37,946 bases of DNA, from contig CALMES010000094.1 in the NCBI GenBank assembly GCA_937863435.1, forward strand, positions 1 through 37,946. The letters run 5' to 3'. The notes under the pieces are model-generated. The model saw only the letters and a program-made list of their open reading frames with translations, had not been told where the DNA came from and searched no databases. The DNA comes from an uncultured Candidatus Peregrinibacteria bacterium (GTDB lineage: Bacteria; Patescibacteriota; Gracilibacteria; Peribacterales; Peribacteraceae). A program made the translations under genes and the position numbers. Below are positions 16,120-25,800 of the stretch, one piece after another; the first letter of the stretch is position 1, and each line of letters starts with the position of its first letter.

Positions 16120-17553
16120 TTATTGAATCAACCCGACTTCCTTCTCGATTGCCCTCATCTCGCGAAGCAGCTGTGCATCTTCGGCCAGTTTGGCATCGAT
16201 TTTCTCGCACGCATGCATGACCGTCGTGTGATCGCGGTTACTAAACGACTCCCCTACCCGCACGTAGCTCATGCGCAAATATTTTTTGGCCATGAACATG
16301 GCAATCTGGCGCGGCAGCATGACTTCGCGCACGCGCGACTGACCCAGAATATCCTGCACCGATACCGAGTAGTAGCGACTGACACCTTCCAGCACTTCCT
16401 GAAAACTGACCGCTTTCTGCGTTGTCTGCTGAAAGTTCGTCGGCGCCTCATCTTGCATAGGCTCCGTTTCACCCACCAATTTGCGCATAATGTCCGAAAT
16501 GCTTTTGACAGTCGGCATGCAGTGTTCCAGTTCGTACTGCGCAATCGCCTGCATCAGAATACCTTCGAGCTGACGGACGTTCTTGGTAGCGTGCTCGGCA
16601 ATAAACTGCAGCACTTTGTTGTCGACAAATAATTCATACTCCTGCGCCTTCTCGGTGAGGATTGCCAGACGCGTCTCGTAGTCGGGCGAACTGACATCCG
16701 CAATCATGCCGCGCTCGAAGCGTGACACGAGACGATCTTGCAGGATAGACAATTCTTTGGGCGGTCTATCGGAAGAGATGATGACCTGCTTGCCTTCTTC
16801 GGTGAGCGCATTGAACGTGTGAAACAATTCTTCCTGCGTACGGTCTTTGTTGGCGAGGAACTGCACGTCATCCAGAATAAAGACATCCACTTCGCGGTAG
16901 CGTTTGCGAAACTGTTCCATTTTCTGGTGCTGAATGGCTTCGACCACGTGATTGGTAAAATCTTCGGTCGTCGAGTACAAAATAGTTGAATACGGCTGCT
17001 GCTTGAGGATGGCATTGCCCGTTCCCTGCAATAAATGCGTCTTCCCAAGGCCGACGCCGCCATACAGGAACAACGGGTTGTACTTGGCGCCCGGCTGCGT
17101 GGCAACCGCACTGCACGCCGCATGGGCCAAGCGGTTATTGGGACCGACGACAAAGTTTTCGAGCGTGTAGCGCGGGTTTAAGAGCTTGCTCGTTAATCCT
17201 TCGGCCAAGCGAACTTCGTGCTTGTTGGGAAGTTTGCGACGCTTCTTTTCGGGGAACTGATCCAGAAGTTTGAGCGTGCGCGTATGATCGTCTTTAAGAC
17301 CGATATCGACCTGATACACGATCTGCTCGATGGAGGGATCGATCTCGCGTACAGCATTGAGCGTCATGGCCTGATAGTGCTCCAAGTGCCAGTTGAGGAA
17401 CATAGGGAGCGGTAAGCCGACAATCAGTTTTTTCTCTTCCTTGCCGAAAATAGTGGTGTCTTTAAACCACGTAATGAACTGGCTGCGCTGCAGCTGCGGT
17501 TCAATTTTTTTCAGAACTTGAAGCCAGAGATCGGTGTCGACACCGGTAGTCAT
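16120..17553 (-). CDS. dnaA: Chromosomal replication initiator DnaA
   Basis: AAA+ ATPase that binds DnaA boxes and opens the origin. The 477-residue protein shows domain I (about 5-80, DLWLQVLKKIEPQLQRSQFITWF), a short basic linker (KKRRKLPNKHE, 103-113), Walker A GGVGLGKT at 165-172, Walker B VFILDDVQF at 224-232, and the arginine-finger region DRLVSRFERGM. The DNA-binding domain IV carries SRVREVMLPRQIAMF and the DnaA signature SFSNRDHTTVMHACEKI. Length is usual. It starts 17 bp after the site-2 protease gene on the same strand, so the two are probably cotranscribed. No Shine-Dalgarno sequence is seen. Confidence 0.98.
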   Translation of the reverse strand: MTTGVDTDLWLQVLKKIEPQLQRSQFITWFKDTTIFGKEEKKLIVGLPLPMFLNWHLEHYQAMTLNAVREIDPSIEQIVYQVDIGLKDDHTRTLKLLDQFPEKKRRKLPNKHEVRLAEGLTSKLLNPRYTLENFVVGPNNRLAHAACSAVATQPGAKYNPLFLYGGVGLGKTHLLQGTGNAILKQQPYSTILYSTTEDFTNHVVEAIQHQKMEQFRKRYREVDVFILDDVQFLANKDRTQEELFHTFNALTEEGKQVIISSDRPPKELSILQDRLVSRFERGMIADVSSPDYETRLAILTEKAQEYELFVDNKVLQFIAEHATKNVRQLEGILMQAIAQYELEHCMPTVKSISDIMRKLVGETEPMQDEAPTNFQQTTQKAVSFQEVLEGVSRYYSVSVQDILGQSRVREVMLPRQIAMFMAKKYLRMSYVRVGESFSNRDHTTVMHACEKIDAKLAEDAQLLREMRAIEKEVGLIQ

Positions 17554-17570
17554 ACGAAGCGAAGAGAAAA

Positions 17571-18686
17571 TCAGAATAAATGAATCACGTCGTTATACGT
17601 GATGATCACAATGAGACCGATCAGAATGAAAAACCCGATCGTATTGGTCATCATTTCGAAGCGTTGATTGAGCGGCTTTCTGCGAATCATTTCGGCAATC
17701 ACGAAAAGTAGACGTCCGCCATCCAGTGCCGGCAGCGGCAGAATATTCAAAATAGCCAGGCTCAAGCTGAGCAATGCAACGAGTCGCAGGTACGTCATAA
17801 ACCCTTCATTGACAGCTCCGCTCGTCAAAACAGCAATGCCAACAATTCCCGTGATCCCTTCGGGCACATGTCCGCGGGTCAGAAGAGAGCGGCCGAGGTT
17901 GCCGATGCCCTTGATCGTCTGGATGGTCATGAATTTCGTCTCCTTCAAAGCCAGCACAACTGACTGACCGAACGAGCGTGTCGGTGCGGAAAGCTCGGTG
18001 GCGAATGCGGAAATGGCAATGCCCGAATGGCCGTCATCGTTGATTGCCACGCGCACCTTGTGCTCTGTTTGCGCCTTGCCTTCAACCAGCGTGTACTCGA
18101 CCTCCTTCTTGCCTTTCTGCAAAGCAACAAGTTCATCCGGGCTCTTGATTTCCTGACCGTCAATCGCCTTGATCATCGTGTCCTTCTGTATACCCGCTTT
18201 TGCCGCCCCTCCCCCGGGCAGCACATCATTAATATATACGCCGAGCTTCACCGAAATTTCGCCACGGCTGGCCGCCTGCTGCAATTCATCGACAGACGAA
18301 TAGAAGTTCGGTACCCAGCGACCGACAGAGAAGCCCAGAGTAAGAAGGGCGAACGCCAGCAGAAAATTCATAAGTACGCCGCCGCACAGGATAAGAATAC
18401 GCGAAATAATGGGCGCTTTGCCGAAACTGCCTTTGGCGTAACGGCTTTCGAGATCAATCGCATTCTCCCCTTTCAATCGGACGAATCCGCCGAATGGAAT
18501 CCAGTTTAACGAAAACAACGTTCCTTTGCGCTGAAACAGTTTCTTGGCCCGTGGCGGCAATCCAAAACCGAATTCTTCTACCTCCACACCCAGCAGACGG
18601 GCAAAAATATAATGGCCCCATTCATGAATGAGAATGAGGAGCGTAAGCAGAACAATGAATGCGGCTGCGGAGATGAGAAAAGTCAT
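17571..18686 (-). CDS. rseP: Site-2 protease, RseP/M50 family
   Basis: Intramembrane zinc metalloprotease, usually acting in regulated proteolysis of anti-sigma factors or signal-peptide remnants. The 371-residue protein has HEWGH at 21-25 in the first membrane segment, FGFGLPPRAKKL and NWIPFGGFVRLKGE as typical following motifs, and a PDZ domain (about 135-215, with NDVLPGGGAAKAGIQ). The second active-site half is NILPLPALDGGRLLF near the C-terminus, with the metal-binding Asp. ATG 18686 was chosen so that the membrane segment comes first; an upstream ATG at 18734 would add 16 unrelated residues. It is upstream of dnaA with a 17-bp gap and borders the putative origin region. Confidence 0.95.
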   Translation of the reverse strand: MTFLISAAAFIVLLTLLILIHEWGHYIFARLLGVEVEEFGFGLPPRAKKLFQRKGTLFSLNWIPFGGFVRLKGENAIDLESRYAKGSFGKAPIISRILILCGGVLMNFLLAFALLTLGFSVGRWVPNFYSSVDELQQAASRGEISVKLGVYINDVLPGGGAAKAGIQKDTMIKAIDGQEIKSPDELVALQKGKKEVEYTLVEGKAQTEHKVRVAINDDGHSGIAISAFATELSAPTRSFGQSVVLALKETKFMTIQTIKGIGNLGRSLLTRGHVPEGITGIVGIAVLTSGAVNEGFMTYLRLVALLSLSLAILNILPLPALDGGRLLFVIAEMIRRKPLNQRFEMMTNTIGFFILIGLIVIITYNDVIHLF

Positions 18687-18771
18687 AGGTGAAGTGAGTG
18701 AACGCGACGCTACCGGAAACTGTGGAAAACTCAAAAGTTATCCACACACTTCGTATTGCAAAAGAAAAATT

Positions 18772-18812
18772 GTAGGAGGAAATGAGAGAAGTATAAAGAT
18801 ATGAAGATAAAA
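18772..18812. repeat. Degenerate 8-bp-period array (family B, inverted)
   Basis: On the minus strand units ATCTTCAT, ATCTTTAT and ACTTCTCT follow each other. It is a weaker member of the family seen at 13929-14018. Confidence 0.4.
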
Positions 18813-18825
18813 TTTCTAACTACGA

Positions 18826-18895
18826 AACAATTTCCAAGATGCAAGAAACAAATATCAAAAATATTCAATGACCAATTATGAATCAACTTAAATCC
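18826..18895. repeat. A-rich low-complexity tract (family C)
   Basis: Words ACAATTTCC, CAAATATCAAA, TTCAATGACC and AATTATGAATC follow each other. It lies inside the AT-rich part of the candidate origin. Confidence 0.5.
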
Positions 18896-19017
18896 ACAAC
18901 CGGCACGCTGACTGTTTAAATTAATTGCCAAAGTCAGATAGGAGGCCGGAAAGATCTGCATTATCCCCTTTGGCATTGACCACCTAAGCCGTTTTCCGTA
19001 CTCTTTGCAGGCAAAAA

Positions 19018-19054
19018 CGGGCAATTATCAGCCTAGGCTGATGGTTAGACCACA
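19018..19054 (+). repeat. tRNA-Val-like palindromic unit upstream of tRNA-Val
   Basis: The unit starts CGGGCAATTA, identical to the base before and first nine bases of the tRNA-Val gene, continues with the perfect 16-bp palindrome ATCAGCCTAGGCTGAT (19027-19042), and ends GGTTAGA, matching the D loop and D stem of the tRNA. It begins 60 bp before the corresponding base of the real tRNA. It is the same kind of unit as in the array at 37748-37946, including a shared upstream word CGTACT-TTTG-AGGC. Confidence 0.8.
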
Positions 19055-19078
19055 GCAAAGAGCTTCATTCACATGATC

Positions 19079-19155
19079 GGGCAATTAGCTCAGTTGGTTA
19101 GAGCGCCACATTGACATTGTGGAGGTCACAAGTTCGAATCTTGTATTGCCCACCA
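19079..19155 (+). tRNA. tRNA-Val (anticodon GAC)
   Basis: A 77-nt cloverleaf: acceptor GGGCAAT/ATTGCCC, D arm GCTC/GAGC, anticodon stem CCACA/TGTGG around loop TTGACAT (anticodon GAC at 19113-19115), T arm ACAAG TTCGAAT CTTGT, discriminator A and encoded CCA. Its 5' flank (TTCATTCACATGATC) resembles the spacer between array units at the right end of the window. Confidence 0.96.
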
Positions 19156-19250
19156 TTCATTGCATTCAAGTGTCTATCCTGTAAATGATGATAGAGTCTT
19201 TGCAATCCAGGCAGACGAGCTTCTTTTCCTCACCTGTCATTTATGCAAGA

Positions 19251-20459
19251 ATGACCGGTATGTTCTTCGAAAAGAAAAATCGGACAGGGCCGAGAATGGG
19301 TGCAAGTGACTTTGGTTACCTGCAAGCCGGCTCCTGCTACCTCGACGCCGCCTGCCAAACGCTGCGGCCACAAGCGGTGCTGGACACTGAAACAGAATAC
19401 TATACCCGATACAACGCCTGTGGTGGACGCGTAAAGTACGACTGGGGCACGACCGTCGACAATAAAGTGCGTGCTGCGCGCAAGGCTCTCCTGTCGTATG
19501 CAGGAAAGAGTGAGAAGGAGTACTGCGTTGCCTTTACCCTCAACACCACTTACGGCATCAATCTTGTATTGCACCAGCTCGCAGCCGGATCGTTCGAGCG
19601 CATTGTGACATCTGATATTGAACATAACTCTGTCCTGCTGCCGAGCATGACATGGGCAAAGAGAAATAACGCACCACATCTCGTACTGCCGCGCACAGAA
19701 GATGGCAGCCTCGTCTACGTGCCTGCCGATATTGCACGCAGTATTGTCGTAGTGAACACCATGTCCAACATCGACGGCCGCACACTGCAAAACGCTGCTG
19801 CTCTTGCACACGATGTACACGCTGCAAACGGCCTGCTGATTGTAGACGGAGCCCAGGGATTTGGCCACGCTCCAGAGATACTGCGACAGACAGACTTCGA
19901 CATTGCGTGCGGCTCGGGACACAAAATGTACGGACCATCGATTGGCTTCATTATCATCAGGCGATCGGTACTTGCTACTCTGACCCCTTTTTTCATTGGC
20001 GGCGGCACCGTGAGTGACGTAATGCTCGACGATTATTCTCTTCTTGGCGAAGGCGACGAAGCGCATGCAATCCTGGAGGCAGGACTGCAGAACTGGAGCG
20101 GTATCCTCGGCCTCGGCGCCGCTGTCAATTGGTTGCAGCACACCGATCATGCGAAAGAGCAGCAGTTGTCACAGATGCTTTTTGACGGACTGCGGAAAGA
20201 ATCTCGTGTGCATGTACTCAATGCACAACCAAGCTCGATTGTCAGCTTCCATACAGACGGCATCGACGCGCACCAGATGGCGATTTACTTGTCTGAGCAG
20301 AATATCATGTGTCGCAGCGGGCATTTCTGCTGCCATCGCTATCTTGCACATCAGCGAAAACTTCCTCCGCTCCTGCGCATATCGCTTGGCCTGTACAACA
20401 CACCACAGCATATCGACCGCTGCCTGTCTGCTCTTCATACCATACTTACAACCCTCTAA
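19251..20459 (+). CDS. Cysteine desulfurase-like PLP enzyme (class V)
   Basis: Fold-type I PLP enzyme of aminotransferase class V, closest in pattern to SufS/CsdA desulfurases, which release sulfur from cysteine for Fe-S clusters or tRNA thiolation. The 402-residue product shows YLDAACQTLRPQAVLD at the start, TLNTTYGINLVLHQL in the phosphate-binding loop region, SDIEHNSVLLP, VDGAQGFGHAP with the cofactor Asp, and FDIACGSGHKMYGPSIG with the PLP-binding Lys. RSGHFCCH matches the RxGHxC loop carrying the catalytic Cys in SufS. No SUF scaffold or ATPase is adjacent. Start ATG 19251 is chosen over 19185 because the upstream part is not family-like; 19260 is also possible. Confidence 0.82.
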   Translation: MTGMFFEKKNRTGPRMGASDFGYLQAGSCYLDAACQTLRPQAVLDTETEYYTRYNACGGRVKYDWGTTVDNKVRAARKALLSYAGKSEKEYCVAFTLNTTYGINLVLHQLAAGSFERIVTSDIEHNSVLLPSMTWAKRNNAPHLVLPRTEDGSLVYVPADIARSIVVVNTMSNIDGRTLQNAAALAHDVHAANGLLIVDGAQGFGHAPEILRQTDFDIACGSGHKMYGPSIGFIIIRRSVLATLTPFFIGGGTVSDVMLDDYSLLGEGDEAHAILEAGLQNWSGILGLGAAVNWLQHTDHAKEQQLSQMLFDGLRKESRVHVLNAQPSSIVSFHTDGIDAHQMAIYLSEQNIMCRSGHFCCHRYLAHQRKLPPLLRISLGLYNTPQHIDRCLSALHTILTTL

Positions 20460-21572
20460 ATGTTCTGCATTGCCACATTTATCGTCTTTGGCGTCATTGC
20501 AATTTTCTCCGCGTCATTCCGGCCGCTTGCCGCTAAAGCATGGCACTGTGTCGTTCGCCGAATGACGCTTCGCCCCTGCGACATCAGTTTTGGCGAAGAA
20601 ATGAAAGGCAAGCTGGTTGGAAAGCTGATCTTCTCACACCCGCGCCTTGCCAGATTCATCAACAAATGGATCGACTGGCTTTCGTTTATCTTCGTGGCAC
20701 TCAGCATCTGGAGCCTTGTCTACGTTGCCAATGCCGGACTCAATTTATGGGTGTATGACACCTGCAATCCGCAGAGTGCAGAATCCTGCTCGCTGTCGGG
20801 CGAAGCTTGTGGCGTCAGTCAGATCAGCCTTGGCATTGTGCAGGCAGCGAAAGAAGGCCGCCTCGGCGAATGGGCAGGCGGACCGTTTGTGCGCTTCGGT
20901 CAGACACTTTCGCGCATTCCCGACCGGCTGAAAAGCTGGAATGCACGGGACTATCTGGGTCCGAGCGCTACTTTTTTCCACGCCCAAGACACAGCAAAGC
21001 CCTACGCTCTGGAAATCATTGATCCCAGCTGCAAATTCTGCAAAAAACTCACCAAAAACATGGTTGATGCCGATGCCATGAATGCCCTGAATGTCTCCTA
21101 CCTGCTGTATCCGATTCCATCGGCGACAAGTAGCGGCGGCTACAAGTTTCCTCACTCATACGAAATGGCATCGTATATTGAAGCTGTAAAACAGGTACCG
21201 CTAACGCACGGTGATACGTCTGTCTCAGCCGACTGGCAGTTCATCGAGAAGATTTTTGCTGAGCCGGCTGCCGGAGAAGATGCAGACTTGCAGTCACGCT
21301 TTGTGATGGGAATGACAGACGATGATGCAGTAAGACAGCTGCAACATCTGTTGCAAGAAATCGGCTATACCACCGACGAAGTCAGCCGCATTGCAGTACT
21401 TGCCGATTCCCCGGCTATTAAAGCCAGCTTAACTGCCCAGCGATCCATTGTGGAACAACGTATACGCACAATCAAAATTCCGACACTGCTCATAGCCGGA
21501 CGCAGGTATGACCGTGTCATAGACACATCTGCCATCAAAGCAAAAATCGATGCTGCACGAGCCGCTCGTTAA
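20460..21572 (+). CDS. Membrane-anchored thioredoxin-fold (DsbA/G-like) protein
   Basis: A 370-residue protein with hydrophobic segments at about 2-20 and 73-95, then an extracytoplasmic thioredoxin-like domain. The redox pair is C191-x-x-C194 in EIIDPSCKFCKKLTKNM, and IKIPTLLIAGRRYD near the C-terminus provides the expected cis-Pro strand. Four further cysteines cluster at about 102-117 (TCNPQSAESCSLSGEACG) between the membrane anchor and the redox domain, which is unusual. The likely role is thiol-disulfide exchange on envelope proteins. The ATG directly follows the stop of the desulfurase gene, so the two are translationally coupled. Confidence 0.75.
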   Translation: MFCIATFIVFGVIAIFSASFRPLAAKAWHCVVRRMTLRPCDISFGEEMKGKLVGKLIFSHPRLARFINKWIDWLSFIFVALSIWSLVYVANAGLNLWVYDTCNPQSAESCSLSGEACGVSQISLGIVQAAKEGRLGEWAGGPFVRFGQTLSRIPDRLKSWNARDYLGPSATFFHAQDTAKPYALEIIDPSCKFCKKLTKNMVDADAMNALNVSYLLYPIPSATSSGGYKFPHSYEMASYIEAVKQVPLTHGDTSVSADWQFIEKIFAEPAAGEDADLQSRFVMGMTDDDAVRQLQHLLQEIGYTTDEVSRIAVLADSPAIKASLTAQRSIVEQRIRTIKIPTLLIAGRRYDRVIDTSAIKAKIDAARAAR

Positions 21573-21588
21573 TGCTTCCACTTCCGCC

Positions 21589-22245
21589 ATGCTCAAACCT
21601 CTTCTCGATCTTCTCTTTCCCATCCCCTCTCTGGATGGCGGCGAAGGGCAGTGGGTAACGGAAGAGGAATGGGCGAGCATCACAAAACTGGAATCGATCT
21701 ACATCACCAAGTCCGAGCTTCAGAAAATGGGATGTAACGATATTGACGCAGTGATTGCGGCTGCGGATTACCGCTCGTCGCCCCTGCTGCGCAAAGCCAT
21801 CCGCACGCTCAAGTACAAGCGCATTCCGGCGCTCGCCGATATTCTGGCGTATACGATGATCGAAGCGGCAAGCGAGATGCTTACACTCGATGCCAATCAT
21901 TCTGTGACGCTGTGTCCGATTCCGCTGCATTGGACGCGCCAATTTCAGCGCGGATTCAATCAGGCACATGTACTGGCAGAGAACATCAGCCGGGAAAAAT
22001 CGTGGCCGGTAGAACAGATTCTTATACGCAGAAAACCAACCGGTCACCAGGCCTGGCGCAAGCGAGAAGAACGTCTGCAAGCCATGAAGAACGTTTTTTG
22101 TATCAACACAAAAGTACCGGTTGCCGACACCGTTATTCTTGTCGATGACCTCCTCACAACCGGAGCCACCATGCAGGCGTGTGCGGCTGAATGTAAAAAA
22201 GCCGGCGCCACACGTGTGCTAGGTCTTACAATTGCACGCGGTTAA
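21589..22245 (+). CDS. comF: ComF-family phosphoribosyltransferase-like protein
   Basis: A 218-residue protein of the ComF/GntX family, linked to DNA uptake in competent bacteria. The N-terminus MLKPLLDLLFP is typical, but the usual zinc ribbon of four Cys is missing and replaced by LDGGEGQWVTEEEW. The family core is present: LCPIPLHWTRQFQRGFNQAHVLAE, and the PRPP loop VILVDDLLTTGATMQAC. ATG 21550 is also possible and would overlap the previous gene by 23 bases. It is the third gene of the plus-strand operon that starts with the desulfurase. Confidence 0.87.
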   Translation: MLKPLLDLLFPIPSLDGGEGQWVTEEEWASITKLESIYITKSELQKMGCNDIDAVIAAADYRSSPLLRKAIRTLKYKRIPALADILAYTMIEAASEMLTLDANHSVTLCPIPLHWTRQFQRGFNQAHVLAENISREKSWPVEQILIRRKPTGHQAWRKREERLQAMKNVFCINTKVPVADTVILVDDLLTTGATMQACAAECKKAGATRVLGLTIARG

Positions 22246-22316
22246 ACAAATATATTTATAAAACATATATAAAGATATTGCAATTCCCCTGCGTGGGAGA
22301 AAGGGTGTTTTTCTGC

Positions 22317-22322
22317 TATACT
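22317..22322 (+). promoter_or_regulatory. Possible -10 box before the 22350 gene
   Basis: TATACT at 22317-22322, 27 bases before the ATG. The -35 region is weak. The arrangement resembles the promoter at 31366-31394. A TTATCAACA word follows at 22331. Confidence 0.35.
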
Positions 22323-22349
22323 AACTGGATTTATCAACACAAAAACCCA

Positions 22350-22826
22350 ATGGAACAAACAAACTCTCAACCGGCAATCCTCGAGTGGCAGGGTCAAACA
22401 CAGATGGATCATAATAGATCCGAGCGCTGGTATGCCATTGCCGGCATTACGACAGTCGCCATCATCGTCTACGGCCTTTTGACAGGTTCATGGTCGATGA
22501 GTCTCGTGATCGCCATTGCGGCAGGCTTGTATTTCTTGGTACGCAACGAAAAGCACGCATTGCATACCATTCGCATTCTCGAGACTGGTATCGAGTACGA
22601 CGGAAAGGCTGAAGGCTGGGGCGCTTTCAAGAGCTTCTGGCTTCTGCACGGCCCGACACACACGCAGCTGCACATCTCTCGCAGTGGCTTAAAGCAAGAC
22701 ATTGTCATCTTTACCGGCAACACGGACATAAACGCGATTTTTGAAGCGCTCCACTCTCACCTTCCGCACGATCCAGATAAACGCGAGAAAATGATTGACG
22801 CCATTATTCGCTATTGTAAAATATAA
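22350..22826 (+). CDS. Small membrane protein of unknown function
   Basis: A 158-residue protein with a short polar N-terminus, two hydrophobic segments (about 27-45 and 48-65) forming a hairpin, and a soluble C-terminal domain of about 90 residues with a beta-rich pattern (RILETGIEYDG, HTQLHISRSGLKQDIVIFTG). This layout of a membrane hairpin plus a small cytoplasmic domain is common in CPR proteins, but no family is named here. The upstream in-frame start at 22278 was rejected because a -10-like box lies in between. It is followed without a gap by the 1321-residue protein. Confidence 0.7.
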   Translation: MEQTNSQPAILEWQGQTQMDHNRSERWYAIAGITTVAIIVYGLLTGSWSMSLVIAIAAGLYFLVRNEKHALHTIRILETGIEYDGKAEGWGAFKSFWLLHGPTHTQLHISRSGLKQDIVIFTGNTDINAIFEALHSHLPHDPDKREKMIDAIIRYCKI

Positions 22827-25800
22827 ATGATTACGAAGTTCATCAACGCGCACTTTGCTTACCTGCACTCTCCAACTAAGGAGCAGCGCCTCTGCTTTTT
22901 CGCGGGACCGCAAACACCTGGTGCTCCGCTCCATGGTCGTGAAGAAGACGAATCCGATGAGCAAGCAAAGCGTATTGAACGTGCAGGCGAAAACTCCTCT
23001 CTTCCGGCAGACATTGTGGGAGGTATCCGCAGGCAACTGCTCGACAGTTTGAGTGAAGATGAAAAAACATACGGCGCGCCGGAAGCCGAAGAGACCATCA
23101 AAAACACGCTCGATAGCATTCGCACCGACATGCAGGAGAAGTTTCATCTGTACTCCGAAGCAATCGTCTGGGACGAACAGGAAAGCACTGCGACAAACGT
23201 ACGAACAATACTCCGGGAAGAAATCCGCTTCTTCGAATTGCTCTCGCAGCGAGCAAATGAACAGGCACACGAGAAAGTCCGCAGCAATACTCTTGTCGCT
23301 GCTCTCGAAGATCGTCTGCAGAAATATCAGGCTGCTTACGACAAACTCCACGCACGCTACAACGACACAACCGATGACACCATTCACAAAAACCTGCAGG
23401 CGCCAATGCGCGTCTGCGAAAAACTGATTCGTTCGCTTTCCAAGCGCGTGAAGAAGATGAAGACACAGGAAAATGATGAGCAGGCTCATTATCTTTCAGA
23501 ACTCTTGCGAGAAAAGCAGGAAGATTTCGCCGAATTGAATGCAGAACAACTCGAGAGGTACGCCGCTAAAGCCGATACATCCCTGGCGCGCACCGGTGAA
23601 TTTATCCGCAAGAAAACCACGAGTGCTATCGACGCATTCTTCGCCCGCAACAGTGCCGCAATCGAGCAGAAACTGCGCGAATCGGATATTGCTGAATTGT
23701 CTGATGATCCGGAACGGATGATCAGTACTACTATCGATCATTTACGGACGCAGTTTAAGCAGGATATTCTGGCTCTGGGTAAGTATCAGACTCCCAAAGA
23801 AGATGCACCAAAACTGGAAACGCCGATTCAGGAAAGCTTTAACGACACATTCGAAAAATACACGCGCGCCAGCATGCCGTTTGCATCCGAAGCGGAAGTG
23901 AAAGTTATTCTCAGCCGTGGCATGCCGGCCGCATTCTGTTTTGGCAACGAAATCCATATCAATATTGATCATCCACAAGCGCAGAATGTTACGGACCGCG
24001 CTCGTGTTATTGCCCACGAACTGACACATTTCGGGCTCGATGCAGAAAGCGGCGGCATTATGGGACTGCGCAAAATCACGACACTGTTCGCTAAATTAGC
24101 GGAGTGGACCGAGATGAAGCTGGCAATCGATCGCATTTGGAATAATCGAGATGTCACAACTGGCGAACGCGCTCCAGCCTTTGAATCCGACACCGACTAC
24201 CTACATGAAATCTTGGCAATTGCCGCCGCGCATCGCAAAGCTCCCTATACAGATGCTAAGGATAAAGAGGTTAAAAACCTGGCCGAGATGGTAGAAGCTG
24301 CGCTGAAGCACGCAGACAAGCAAACCTTGTTCCTCAAGACGATTGTCGATCGTATTAGCAAGCGTACAGACGAGAGCTTTGAGGAGTTTGACATTATTGT
24401 GCGCGATGCAGTTGATCAGCGAGGTGCAACGCAAGCATTGATCCGCAGTAAATGGGGTGAGAGAGTGCTGGAAGATGAGCCGGAAGACGTACGCAAAGAA
24501 GCACTCGATGAAGTAAATGACGTACTACATGGAAATAATCGCAAAATTCGTACCATGAACCCAGGTGGCGATAGCGATAATGATGATGCAGTAGATGAAA
24601 CAGGACCCGATCCTAAGGAAACCAAAGATAAAACAACAACAGCGGAAGTAAAGGTTGGCATTAAAAAAACACTGACCCAAGTCGAAGAATTGCGCAATTT
24701 ATTGCCAAATATGCAACTTAGCAATTTCTCTGAAGATGCCGCGCATGATGCTCATGATCAAGGAGAACATGTTCATACGGGTGCAGATGTCGATAAATTA
24801 CACCAAGAAGGAATGAAGATAGCAGGTGAATATTTAGCAAATGCCGCTGCTGATCTCACAAGAGTTCAGCGCATTGTCCAGAATATTGAAAATTGGGCAA
24901 CTTTACCCATTGGAACAAAAGCAGATCTTGCAACGGAATGGAATTTTGCAAATGCTCACGCATACAAAAGGTTGGCCAGCGGCGGCACCCAAGCTGAAAT
25001 TGCTGCTGAAGATCTTGTCAGCAAACCATTCCGTCAAGATATATTAGAAAGAGCCAACAAGCATATTAAGGCCCTAGAAATTCCTTTGAATAGCATTGAA
25101 GAATATAGCGATATTAAAAAGAGAGGAGTAACAAATCTCGATAAATACGGCAAAAAGAAGCATCTTAAAGCCAAGTTATGGGGCTATCTTGGAGCTGATG
25201 GTGGAGCAGAATGGCTTTGTTACTACGACATTGTCAAAATATTCAAGATCTATCAGGAAGCAATTGTTGAATCCTACAAAGCTCAGCAAAACGTCGTGAC
25301 CAATAGAATAGCTAAAGATTCTGCTTGGTTTCTCGACAAAATTCCATTCGGAGGACCTATTCGCCAGATTATCAATAGACAAGCCCGCTCAGCAGATAGC
25401 GAAGAGACGGACAAATATAAAACATATCTTGAACAGGAAGGTTTTACTTACAAGGATTTGTTTGTGTATGAACCAACTCTTCTGGATCAAAATCGCAATA
25501 ACGTAAACCGTGTCCGCGCAATCTTGAACTACGCGGCACATCATGCCTGGCTGTACGACTTAGATCGTTACAATCCACACAACGTGTACGGAGTAGATTA
25601 TGCGAGAGTATTTACGCTGCAGGCATTTAAAGAACTCGTACAAGAAAATGAACATGGCAAAAAGGAGGAGGAAAATCGCGGATATGAAAAAGTGAATAAA
25701 CATCCAGATATTCCGCCCATGATTAAAGATATGAAAGATGAACTAAAAAAGCTCAACATTTTCGCAATCAAAGGAATTCTCAAACGTATCCAGGAAAAGG

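Larger units (their letters stand above)
18687..18920. other. Candidate replication origin region
   Basis: A gene-free AT-rich stretch at the point where transcription diverges (rseP-dnaA leftwards, tRNA-Val and desulfurase operon rightwards). It contains a perfect DnaA box TTATCCACA at 18738-18746 and an inverted near-box TGTGGAAAA at 18721-18729, followed by a long A/T-rich tract with a family B and a family C repeat. The rest of the gene-free stretch to 19078 holds the tRNA-like unit at 19018-19054. Only one perfect box is present, so the assignment is tentative. Confidence 0.4.

Noticed and set aside
18731..19024. 97-codon minus-strand ORF in the candidate origin
   Set aside because: It covers repeats, the DnaA box and part of the tRNA-like unit; composition is unlike the genes around it.
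19230..20150. 306-codon minus-strand ORF opposite the desulfurase
   Set aside because: Antisense of a well-supported PLP enzyme gene, without domain features.
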